From the NCBI GenBank assembly GCA_030747695.1, contig JASLKG010000007.1, forward strand, positions 128,261 to 192,260: a stretch of 64,000 bases of DNA, in the 5' to 3' direction. The notes beneath the pieces are model-generated. The model did not search any database, had not been told where the DNA came from, and was given only the letters and a program-made list of their open reading frames with translations. This stretch comes from Candidatus Poseidoniaceae archaeon (GTDB lineage: Archaea; Thermoplasmatota; Poseidoniia; Poseidoniales; Poseidoniaceae). How positions within the stretch are numbered: position 1 is the first letter of the stretch; each line of letters opens with the position of its first letter. Shown here piece after piece: positions 45,424-53,323 of this stretch. The position numbers and the translations under genes were made by a program.

Positions 45424-46182
45424 ATGCGTGTAGTAACTGTAACAATTCTAGTCATGTTAACCTCCCTTTCAGGATGTTTTGGAGATGAAATTTTTCTTGA
45501 AGAGGACCGAGGTATCCCCGGTGGTTTGACACTAGCATGCCTACGCTCAAGCGAGTTTACTTCAATGAATCTACATGTGCTTTACGAGGAAGGATATCAA
45601 CCAGAAGCCATGGAGTTATTGAAACAGAGGTTAGATGAGGTATGCGACAAGCCCGGTGGAATAAATATCATTACTGAAAAAGTAGATTTTTCACATGGAG
45701 ATACATGGAGTGCCGACGATGTTAGAACAAAACGTTGGAATATTGGTTCTGATGCAATGAGTAGTGAAACGTTGACATGGTATTTTTTGTTCCCTTCTGG
45801 TATGTATGAGGATGAATCAGTATTAGGCGTGGCTGTTGATGCATCTACAGTGGCTATTTTTCTTGATTCTATTGAAGATGCTGAAGGTTTCTTAGGGCGG
45901 CCTTCTTCAAGTGAGATTGAACGTTCTGTTACAGTACATGAATCAGGACATTTACTTGGATTAGTTAACACAGTTTATACTTCTGATGTTGATCATGAGG
46001 ATCCAGATCATCCGCATCATTCAAATAATGAAGATTCAGTTATGTATTGGGCTGTTGAGACCAATACCATTGGTTCATTTTTTAGTAACGATATACCTGA
46101 TGAATTTGATAATGATGACAAGATGGATTTAGAAAAAATGGCAGACGGAACCTACTCAACTACCAATCAAGTCTGGGGATGA
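45424..46182 (+). CDS. Putative zincin-like metalloprotease lipoprotein
   Basis: The 252-residue product starts with a lipoprotein signal peptide whose lipobox is LSGC (Cys18), so it should be tethered outside the membrane. The zinc site is VTVHESGHLLGLVN: H172, E173 and H176 of HExxHxxG, as in metzincins. The usual third His of HExxHxxGxxH is Asn here, but a His-rich loop follows at once (DVDHEDPDHPHHSNN), then SVMYW with Met207 as the Met-turn. That pattern recalls archaeal zincins in which the third ligand lies in the later loop. GGTGATG precedes the ATG. It is third in the surface-protein operon and overlaps the convergent gene by 27 nt. Its substrate is unknown. Confidence 0.72.
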   Translation: MRVVTVTILVMLTSLSGCFGDEIFLEEDRGIPGGLTLACLRSSEFTSMNLHVLYEEGYQPEAMELLKQRLDEVCDKPGGINIITEKVDFSHGDTWSADDVRTKRWNIGSDAMSSETLTWYFLFPSGMYEDESVLGVAVDASTVAIFLDSIEDAEGFLGRPSSSEIERSVTVHESGHLLGLVNTVYTSDVDHEDPDHPHHSNNEDSVMYWAVETNTIGSFFSNDIPDEFDNDDKMDLEKMADGTYSTTNQVWG

Positions 46183-46527
46183 ATTATTTGCAACAATAAT
46201 AGAAGCATCTCTCCAAGCATCAAAAATAGACCAAAAGAATAGCATTGCCCATAGAATTAGAGTGAATGACAATGGTATTTGTAGCATAAACCAGTCAAAA
46301 CCTCTCTGATGTTTACGGTTGAAATGTTGACCTAAGTATAGGAATGGGATTAGAGCCAGCAATATAGCGACAATGGGCCGCAAAGTACCCCATACCCCTA
46401 CACCGGCAGTAATTTGTTTCCAAATATTACTCAATACAGATAGTCTAAACCAATCGAAAATACTGCTCTTATTGTCCACGTCTAGGTGTGGGACACGAAC
46501 TTCAATCTCTTCGACATCCTCGGACAT
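46156..46527 (-). CDS. Small membrane protein with two TM helices
   Basis: This 123-residue protein has an acidic N-terminal region (MSEDVEEIEVRVPHLDVDN) and an amphipathic stretch (IFDWFRLSVLSNIWKQ). Two membrane helices follow (about 48-66, LRPIVAILLALIPFLYLG, and about 81-103, LQIPLSFTLILWAMLFFWSIF), separated by a basic loop (HFNRKHQRGFDW). It resembles small DUF-type helper membrane proteins, but I do not recognise the family. Its 3' end overlaps the zincin lipoprotein gene on the other strand by 27 nt, and it is divergent from the peptidase-Nudix gene. Confidence 0.55.
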   Translation of the reverse strand: MSEDVEEIEVRVPHLDVDNKSSIFDWFRLSVLSNIWKQITAGVGVWGTLRPIVAILLALIPFLYLGQHFNRKHQRGFDWFMLQIPLSFTLILWAMLFFWSIFDAWRDASIIVANNSSPDLIGS

Positions 46528-46602
46528 CAGAGGCGCCTAACATGCATTACTTGTCAATGTGGCGACACAAATCTCATCATTAGTGTCAGTTAGGCACACA
46601 TT

Positions 46603-47538
46603 GTGCAACCTCCAGTGTTGGTTACGGGTTTCGAGCCATTTGGAAATCATTTGGTAAACATCTCTGGCGAGGTGGCAAGTGCAATTGATGGTCGGATTAT
46701 TCGTAATTCAAAAATCGAATCACATGTGCTTAGTGTTGATGAAACGGGATCTATGTTTGCAGGGAAGCTGATACAATCACGGGATTTTTCTGCAATAGTT
46801 CACATTGGGCTTGCAGAAAATGCTGAGCTGCCAAGAGTTGAAATGAGGGCAAAGGATATTCTGGATTTTAGAATACCAGATAATTCTGGTAGACAAATTA
46901 GGGATGAGAAAATCAGTGGTGATGGCGATTTATTCTCAACAATTAATCCAAATGATTGGGATCTGAATGGGATGATTGATCACCCAATAATTAGTAATGA
47001 TGCGGGTGAATTTCTTTGCAATGAAACACTGTACAGGACTTTATTAGCACTAAAAAGTAACAAGAAAATACCTTGTTTCTTTTTGCATCTACCACTGCGG
47101 GAAAAGCTAACCGATCCTATAGGATTGGTGATCGAGTGTATTGATCGAATGTTGAGGCCAGAATGTCTTGATGTTGGTGCAGGGGCAATAATTAGTGATG
47201 GTAAATTTTTGGCAGCACGGAGGGCCCCTTCAGAAAAACATGCAGGATGGTGGGAGTTTCCAGGCGGTAAATTCGAAGATGGTGAAGATGCTAGAGCATG
47301 TTTAGTTAGAGAAATAAGTGAAGAGTTAGAATTAGAAGTAAGTGTACACGACAAAATTGGCATTTGGATTTTTGACCATGGAGATGTGGTAGTAAGGTTA
47401 CATGTGTATGTATGTAAAATTGAATCAGGTGAAATCGTGTTAAATGTACATGATAAAATCAAGTGGTGTACTGGTCCAGATGAAGTTCCTTGGTTAGGGC
47501 CTGATTTTAAAATTGCAGAAGCGATTAGTGCCAGGTAA
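46603..47538 (+). CDS. Pyroglutamyl peptidase I-Nudix hydrolase fusion
   Basis: The 311-residue protein joins two enzymes. Residues 1 to about 178 are a C15 pyrrolidone-carboxylate peptidase, which removes N-terminal pyroglutamate. It shows VLVTGFEPFG (5-14), LPRVEMRAKDILDFRIPDN with E80, AGEFLCNETLYRTL with C139, and FFLHLPL with H162, so the Glu-Cys-His set is complete. Residues about 188-311 are a MutT-type Nudix domain with GWWEFPGGKFEDGEDA then RACLVREISEELELEV (G222, E228, R236, E237, E240, E241), suggesting (d)NTP pyrophosphatase activity. The frame is continuous across the joint. The start is GTG. It overlaps the convergent UPF0201 gene by 14 nt. Why these activities are joined is unknown. 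Confidence 0.9.
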   Translation: MQPPVLVTGFEPFGNHLVNISGEVASAIDGRIIRNSKIESHVLSVDETGSMFAGKLIQSRDFSAIVHIGLAENAELPRVEMRAKDILDFRIPDNSGRQIRDEKISGDGDLFSTINPNDWDLNGMIDHPIISNDAGEFLCNETLYRTLLALKSNKKIPCFFLHLPLREKLTDPIGLVIECIDRMLRPECLDVGAGAIISDGKFLAARRAPSEKHAGWWEFPGGKFEDGEDARACLVREISEELELEVSVHDKIGIWIFDHGDVVVRLHVYVCKIESGEIVLNVHDKIKWCTGPDEVPWLGPDFKIAEAISAR

Positions 47539-48031
47539 TTGCTTCACCATGTTCACTCATCTGCAATTCGTCTCCAATCTTTCGAGGTATTGTTTCCCTA
47601 CCACTATGCCAAGTTGCTGCTTCAAGCCAATCTGCAGCATCTTCTCCTATTATTTCCACAACAATAACCCCACCTAATGGTCGTTCATTTGGCATTACAA
47701 AGGCTACTTTTCCTGCCATTGCAGCTTGTCTTGAAAGTTCAAAAACAGTACCCTCAGAGTCAAGATTTATTGACATTGCATCCAAAGCGGTATCCAATAT
47801 TTGTTGTGTATATAATGCATTTAGGAAAATATCTAGTGGTACGGCTGAAGCCGCCATTATATTGTTTTGTTCTGATGGAAATTTCGGTTCTTCTTCAAGT
47901 GGAAATGAAAACCCTGGAAACAAGTTTTGAACTGATGCAAGGACTTTCGAAGGGGAATCAGCTCCGACAATTCTAGTCGATATAACGACATCAAAACCTT
48001 CTCCTACCCCAGACAGTTTCAGTCGCGTCAT
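47525..48031 (-). CDS. UPF0201 family protein
   Basis: This 168-residue cytosolic protein matches the archaeal UPF0201 family, thought to be RNA-binding. Hallmarks are STRIVGADSPSKVLASVQNLFPGF, then QQILDTALDAMSINLDSEGTVFELSRQAAMAGKVAFV and ERPLGGVIVVEI, the QILDTARxxL...KQAAxxGxVxF...PLGxIxV pattern. The frame extends to 48349, but that part is antisense to the glycosyltransferase. The ATG at 48031 (MTRLKLSGVG) fits the family. It diverges from the glycosyltransferase with a 73-nt gap that must hold both promoters. Confidence 0.75.
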   Translation of the reverse strand: MTRLKLSGVGEGFDVVISTRIVGADSPSKVLASVQNLFPGFSFPLEEEPKFPSEQNNIMAASAVPLDIFLNALYTQQILDTALDAMSINLDSEGTVFELSRQAAMAGKVAFVMPNERPLGGVIVVEIIGEDAADWLEAATWHSGRETIPRKIGDELQMSEHGEAITWH

Positions 48032-48104
48032 GATGTGCCTAGATGTATGTGCACCATCAATATGATGGGCCAACCTTGACAAGTTGTATCGTTGAGGGGG
48101 TATT

Positions 48105-49070
48105 ATGGGGGTAAAGGTGTGTGCTGTAGTTCCTACCCTCAATGAAGAAGAGTATATTGCGAAGTGCATCGATTCATTGTTGGCACAAACTGTTCCGATT
48201 GACATAATGGTTCTTGATGGTGGTTCAACTGATGGGACTTTAGAGATCTTGCAACAATATGGAACGCAAATAACCCTACTTGACAATCCTGGGAAAAGAG
48301 TAAGCAATGCTCGTAATTTAGCATTAAAGAATTTAAATTCTGATGTCACACACTGTTTAGAAATAATTGGGCACTCTTGGGTTGAACCTGATCATGTAGA
48401 AAAGCGTATAGCAGATTTATTAGAATTGGAATCAAAACAAAACGAAAAGATCGGAGCAATTGGTTGCCGAACTGAATCTGGAGAACCCGATACTGATGTT
48501 GGTGGTTGGATTGAGGGCGCTTTACGTTCACCTATAGGTTCTGGGGGAGGGCAGTTTAGTAGATTTAATGGGCGGCACCGGACAAAAATCCCAGCATTTT
48601 GTCTACATAATGTTGAAGCATTAAAATCGGTTAATGGCTGGGATGAGAAGTTCATTACTAGCCAAGATAGTGACCTATCAATGCGCTTGTTGAATTCAGG
48701 TTGGAACTTATGGAGGTCTGACGTTTCTTGTGTTTACATGAACAAACGTTCTACACTCAGAAATTGGTGGAAAATGTGTCACAGATATGGATTTTGGAGA
48801 ACTAAGGTTTTGTTAAAGCATCCAAAGCGTTTTGACATTCGTGAATTATTACCGGTAATCGGGCTTTTACTTATATTCACCTTACCGCAATGGTGGTGGG
48901 CTCCAGCAGCCTATGCTTCAGCACTTTTAATCAATGGACTTGTATTTTCTAAAAAAGTGAATGAAACATTAGGTATACCTATTTGTTTAATAATATTACA
49001 TACAGCATTTACTATAGGTTTGTTTGATGGTTTAATCCGTTCTGGAAAGCCACCAAGTGACCGCTCATGA
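48105..49070 (+). CDS. Family 2 glycosyltransferase with C-terminal membrane helices
   Basis: The 321-residue protein opens with the GT-A start VCAVVPTLNEEEYIAKCIDSLL, then IMVLDGGSTDGTLEIL and DNPGKRVSNARNLAL. An acidic motif, SQDSDLSMRLLNSGWNLWRS, is typical of GT2 enzymes that use nucleotide-diphospho sugars or lipid-linked donors. The C-terminal part (about 245-312) has two or three membrane segments (LLPVIGLLLIFTLPQWWW, ICLIILHTAFTIGLFDGL). GAGGGGG precedes the ATG. A role in building a lipid-linked or surface glycan, perhaps for AglB, is inference; the sugar is not identifiable. Confidence 0.85.
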   Translation: MGVKVCAVVPTLNEEEYIAKCIDSLLAQTVPIDIMVLDGGSTDGTLEILQQYGTQITLLDNPGKRVSNARNLALKNLNSDVTHCLEIIGHSWVEPDHVEKRIADLLELESKQNEKIGAIGCRTESGEPDTDVGGWIEGALRSPIGSGGGQFSRFNGRHRTKIPAFCLHNVEALKSVNGWDEKFITSQDSDLSMRLLNSGWNLWRSDVSCVYMNKRSTLRNWWKMCHRYGFWRTKVLLKHPKRFDIRELLPVIGLLLIFTLPQWWWAPAAYASALLINGLVFSKKVNETLGIPICLIILHTAFTIGLFDGLIRSGKPPSDRS

Positions 49071-49118
49071 TGTGGTAAGGTTCATTGCTGAAGTGGATAA
49101 CCACGGTGTGGTGACTAG

Positions 49119-50042
49119 ATGACAAGACAGGCAACATCCTATGTTCTTCTCTTTGTGCCCATTGTTATTCTAAACGCATTACGCTTCATCGTCACTCCAC
49201 TTGGTGAAATGCTAAAAATTAGCATGACATTAGACATTATCTTACACATTGTTGCACTTTCTATCGGAATAATATTATTCAGGAAAACAAGGATTGTAAG
49301 AGATCATGAATGGCAAAGAGCACAAGCAGTAAAATCAGTTTCGGGGCACTTTAAGGCAGAAGATAAAGGTGTCTGGGAGTCTGAAATCAAAATGGAGACT
49401 ACATTATCCCCTGAGGCAGAAGCGAATTTGAAAGGCCAGGTGGTGACAGCAACTGGTAGTAACACAATTTCACACGAAGAAATAGATACTGAAGTTGAAG
49501 TTGAAATGCTGATTGACACAGAACATGTGAGGCGTGCTCAAGCCCGGGTAAGCGGTAATGAGCAGTTCGACGACGATAGAATAAGTGCAACAATTGGTGC
49601 CGTAAGAAAGCCATCCCCCATGGATTCATTCCTTGATTGGGTTGGTGGCCTTTTCGGACGAGATACAAAATCCGTTCGTGATGCAAAACGCTCTGAAGAA
49701 TTACGGGGAAGAAGTAGAGAAGATCCTGTCCTAGCACAAAGGCCAATAGCACCACTCGAACCTATTGAGACAGATAGAAAAAGACCACAGCCAATGGAAA
49801 TGATCTCGATGACAGATTCTGGTGAAGAGTCTATAGTAATAGAGGAAGAGACAAATCTGGTAACAGGAATGGAAATTAGCAGTACACAATCTATTGAGGA
49901 AATGGCCTTCGGTTTGCCAGTTACATCCACTACAGAAACCTCTCATCAATCCATTAATTCACCACAGCCCTCTTGTGGGGCATGCGGTTTTTCAAATCCG
50001 ATTGGAGATAGATTCTGTTCGAATTGTGGGACCAATCTTTAG
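49119..50042 (+). CDS. Membrane protein with C-terminal zinc ribbon
   Basis: The 307-residue protein has two N-terminal membrane helices (about 6-26 and 36-53, separated by RFIVTPLGEMLKISMTL). A long hydrophilic, acidic and apparently disordered region follows, with MDSFLDWVGGLFGRD at about 168-182. The C-terminus is a zinc ribbon, CGACGFSNPIGDRFCSNCGTNL, with four Cys in CxxC pairs. Such modules often mediate protein contact on the cytoplasmic face. It lies between the glycosyltransferase and dnaJ on the same strand with short gaps (48 and 52 nt). Function is unknown. Confidence 0.65.
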   Translation: MTRQATSYVLLFVPIVILNALRFIVTPLGEMLKISMTLDIILHIVALSIGIILFRKTRIVRDHEWQRAQAVKSVSGHFKAEDKGVWESEIKMETTLSPEAEANLKGQVVTATGSNTISHEEIDTEVEVEMLIDTEHVRRAQARVSGNEQFDDDRISATIGAVRKPSPMDSFLDWVGGLFGRDTKSVRDAKRSEELRGRSREDPVLAQRPIAPLEPIETDRKRPQPMEMISMTDSGEESIVIEEETNLVTGMEISSTQSIEEMAFGLPVTSTTETSHQSINSPQPSCGACGFSNPIGDRFCSNCGTNL

Positions 50043-50094
50043 CGACTGACTCAAGAACCTCCCACTATTGGGGCATAGTGTTGAGGTGCCAGTA

Positions 50095-51219
50095 ATGTCT
50101 GAAAAACGAGATTACTACGAAGTCCTCGGGGTCGATAAAAGCGCTGATGACAAGGAATTGAAAAAAGCATTCCGTTCAATGGCTAGGAAATATCATCCAG
50201 ACAAGAATGATTCCCCAGATGCCGAGGAAATTTTCAAAGAAATTCAAGAAGCTTATGCTGTTCTTTCTGATTCACAAAAACGTGCAAATTATGATCGCTT
50301 TGGGCACAATATGCCGGGCGGTTCTCCTTTCGGGCCAGGTGGTTTTCAAGGATTTAACATAAATCTCGATGACATTTTGGGCGGGGATTTTTTTTCAAAT
50401 ATATTTGGAGGAAGTAGACGTCGAACTTCTCAACGTCAGGGGCATGATATACTTGTTAGACATCAAATTTCTTTAGATACAGTTCTTGAAGGAGTGGAAG
50501 AAGAAATTGAAGTAGATCTGCCAACATCCTGTGATGATTGTCAGGGAACAGGTGCTAAGGATGGCATAACTGAAAAATGCTCTGAATGTAATGGGCAAGG
50601 ACAGGTCAGGGTTCGGCAGCAAATAGGGCCATTTGTTCAGGATACGGTTAGACCTTGTCCGCATTGTGAAGGTGCCGGCACATATTCAAAATCGAGGTGC
50701 AAAAAATGTTCAGGAGATGGCTTGAAAATTGAGTCTCAAACATTAAGGTTCAGGGTTCCGAAAGGAGCAGATGATGGGACTAGGTTGCGTATGAAAGGTA
50801 AAGGAAACCCAGCACCTCAGGGGAGGGGAGTTTCTGGTGATTTATTTATTGAATTAGAAATTGAACCGCATCCATGGTTTGAGCGTAACGGTATGGATTT
50901 AATCATGTCTTTACCGCTTGGTTACAGCGATTTAGCATTGGGAGCTACAATAAAACTTCCCCACATAGATCAAAAAGATTTGGTAGTTAAAATCTCAGCA
51001 GGGACAAATTCTGGTGACACGGTAACACTTCGTGGTAGAGGAGTACCTTCTAGTCGTGGCATTGGTAGAGGAGATGTAGTAATACTTTGCAAGCTTCATA
51101 TGCCTAATAAATTTGACAAAGAAACAAAATCGAGTCTAAATTCCTTGAAGGGAAAATTAGACGGTGATGGTGACCTAATTGATAGAATATTAGATGATGC
51201 GAAAGATCGTCGTCGTTGA
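50095..51219 (+). CDS. dnaJ: Chaperone DnaJ (type A Hsp40)
   Basis: DnaJ recruits substrates to DnaK and stimulates its ATPase. The 374-residue protein has a J domain (residues 3-70) with HPD at 34-36, and a Gly/Phe-rich linker ([16 protein letters not shown]). The zinc domain (146-209) has all four repeats ([32 protein letters not shown]). The C-terminal substrate domains carry [19 protein letters not shown] and [11 protein letters not shown]. The ATG at 50095 has GAGGTG upstream; the frame opens at 50068. Its stop directly abuts the stop of the convergent gene. No dnaK or grpE is within the window. Confidence 0.97.
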   Translation: MSEKRDYYEVLGVDKSADDKELKKAFRSMARKYHPDKNDSPDAEEIFKEIQEAYAVLSDSQKRANYDRFGHNMPGGSPFGPGGFQGFNINLDDILGGDFFSNIFGGSRRRTSQRQGHDILVRHQISLDTVLEGVEEEIEVDLPTSCDDCQGTGAKDGITEKCSECNGQGQVRVRQQIGPFVQDTVRPCPHCEGAGTYSKSRCKKCSGDGLKIESQTLRFRVPKGADDGTRLRMKGKGNPAPQGRGVSGDLFIELEIEPHPWFERNGMDLIMSLPLGYSDLALGATIKLPHIDQKDLVVKISAGTNSGDTVTLRGRGVPSSRGIGRGDVVILCKLHMPNKFDKETKSSLNSLKGKLDGDGDLIDRILDDAKDRRR

Positions 51220-53259
51220 TTACTCCTCTTCAAGTAATTCCCGGTATATCGTTTTAGATGGTTTGGCAGCCATAGGTTTATCACCGACCATTCCCGACAA
51301 ATGCAAATCAAGTTTGTTTGATTTACCATTCAATTCGATTTGAACGAAAAATCGACTACCCTTTGAGAGGACATCAAGAAAAACCTCGTCTTCTCTGAAC
51401 AGTAGTTTTGGCTCGACATTTGCAACATTCCATTGTTCACCTTCTGGTGATTCAAAGCGTATGGCTGCAACTTCCCAATCTCGTTCTTGGGGGTTGATCC
51501 CTATTAGAATTGGCCAACCTTTGCATAAACGTTCATCTAAAGCCCAAATTGCTAAATCAATACCCTCTGTATGGTGCCTAAGTGTAGGTGCACCCCATAC
51601 TTCAATAGCAGTTTCCCATTCTAAGCTTGCGATTGCCTTAAGAGATTTAGTCAAGTCTTTTTGGACAAAATCACCCTTGTCTAATTTCTCTCTTAGCCAT
51701 TGAAGACGATTTCTTTTCCGTTCTAAATCCGCTTCAAGACTCATCGCAAAATCTTTTTCTTTTTTGATACCTCTAAAGAAAATAAGCACAGGTAATAGCA
51801 TGAATGCGCCCATTATCCAGTAAAACCAATTGGCCGCAGTCTTTACTTTCTCTGAAGGAGGAAACCATGGTTCTTCACCCTCATCTAATACCGCAGTAGA
51901 AACTCGTAACTGCCAATCAATATTTTCAATTTCTTCAGTAGAAGCCGAACTTCCATTTATATGAGCAATTCTGATGAAATGTGTGCCCCTTCCTACTTCG
52001 AGTGATGCTTTAATAGAATTCATGGAATATGTTGCTGTAATTGAATCTAATATCTGCCAAGAATGCTGCTCAATATCCCATATTGTTATCTCGAGTTTGG
52101 AAATATCACCTTCAACAATTAAATCGACAAGATGGATAGATTCATTCCAACCGCTTGTCTCTACACGTAATACATCAGATGTATCATCCAGAAAGAGAGT
52201 TAGCTGGCCTGTATACATTGCACCGTCCATGATAATCAATGGCCATGATGCATTGTCCACATCGCCATTGGTTGGAATTGCACTCGGGGCATCTGCACTA
52301 GATCCTGCATCATAGTGTCTAGATAATGCAAACGACGATTGCCAACTACACGTACAATTCCATGATAGTTCTATTCCTACAATACCATCCTGGCTTGCAA
52401 TTCTGTCTCCACTAAATGCACTATATGTTGTCTCAACAGTTCCACTCTGACGAACATAGCGATAATTTATTTGAATTTCTTGTTCTGGGTTATACTTCTC
52501 AATTGATTTTGTTACCAAAAGTGACGAATCCTCTGCCAATGGGTAGAATAATTTCACTGGGCCTGTGCCGGTAATTGTATCTAAATGAGTAATTGTATTG
52601 AATTCAGAAAGGTCATTTCGTATTACATTTATTCCCCAATAAGCGCTTGGAGAATTACTTTTCACAGTGACAATAATTCTACCAGCTAAATCGGGAATCA
52701 AATACTCAATAATGTTCTCTCCGATACTTGTATTTGTCGAGGTACTAATAGCCTCAGAAAACATAATTTCTGTGTTGTTAGTTTGAAGATGAAAACTAAC
52801 GTCAACATCTGCAGAACTTGCGACTAAACGAACTTCTACAATTTCATTGTCTGTTACATTGAAACCGAAAACGTCTGCGCTATCATTTGTCAAGTTACCT
52901 GAATTGTAGGTTCCTTGACAATAATAATCAGTGTAACCATTTTGAGAACAGAGTGTTATTTCTTTAGTTTCAAATTGATCCTGAGGTGAAGGTCGTAAAT
53001 TTGGCATTTCAGGGTCAGTAGGGATTACAACTTGACATTCAGCATCACTTGATAATTCAACAGTTATTTCACTTTCAGATAGGTCTACAGTATAATCTGA
53101 ACCATTGATTATTTCCGTTTCATTTTCCGATAGCGCGACCCAACCTTCTTCACAATCAATCCATGCAGTACCTGAAACTACATTGACCTCTGTTGTATAT
53201 GCCGATCCTAAAGGCAGTAGCAGACATGCTAATATCGCAACTGCATACTTAGCCCCCAT
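51220..53259 (-). CDS. Exported membrane-anchored protein with large cytoplasmic domain
   Basis: The 679-residue protein starts with a signal peptide (MGAKYAVAILACLLLPLGSAYTTEV), so I prefer the ATG at 53259 with AAGGA upstream over 53325. The exterior part (to about 480) is beta-rich, with WIDCEEGWVALSENET near the start and CSQNGYTDYYCQGTYN, likely a PPC/CARDB-like fold. One membrane helix (TAANWFYWIMGAFMLLPVLIFF, about 485-505) is followed by a coiled coil (LEADLERKRNRLQWLREKLDKG). A cytoplasmic domain of about 145 residues then includes WAPxxxHTEGIDLAIW-type sequence. The family is unrecognised. The gene is divergent from arcS and its start is close to that of arcS. Confidence 0.68.
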   Translation of the reverse strand: MGAKYAVAILACLLLPLGSAYTTEVNVVSGTAWIDCEEGWVALSENETEIINGSDYTVDLSESEITVELSSDAECQVVIPTDPEMPNLRPSPQDQFETKEITLCSQNGYTDYYCQGTYNSGNLTNDSADVFGFNVTDNEIVEVRLVASSADVDVSFHLQTNNTEIMFSEAISTSTNTSIGENIIEYLIPDLAGRIIVTVKSNSPSAYWGINVIRNDLSEFNTITHLDTITGTGPVKLFYPLAEDSSLLVTKSIEKYNPEQEIQINYRYVRQSGTVETTYSAFSGDRIASQDGIVGIELSWNCTCSWQSSFALSRHYDAGSSADAPSAIPTNGDVDNASWPLIIMDGAMYTGQLTLFLDDTSDVLRVETSGWNESIHLVDLIVEGDISKLEITIWDIEQHSWQILDSITATYSMNSIKASLEVGRGTHFIRIAHINGSSASTEEIENIDWQLRVSTAVLDEGEEPWFPPSEKVKTAANWFYWIMGAFMLLPVLIFFRGIKKEKDFAMSLEADLERKRNRLQWLREKLDKGDFVQKDLTKSLKAIASLEWETAIEVWGAPTLRHHTEGIDLAIWALDERLCKGWPILIGINPQERDWEVAAIRFESPEGEQWNVANVEPKLLFREDEVFLDVLSKGSRFFVQIELNGKSNKLDLHLSGMVGDKPMAAKPSKTIYRELLEEE

Positions 53260-53323
53260 ATTCCTTGCCAAATCATTCTCCTCCTTCAAATGATTCAAGA
53301 GAGGGATGCGCACGGAGTCAATC

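Noticed and set aside
48032-48349. Longer start for the UPF0201 protein
   Set aside because: The extra 106 codons are antisense to the conserved GT2 start motif and have no family similarity.
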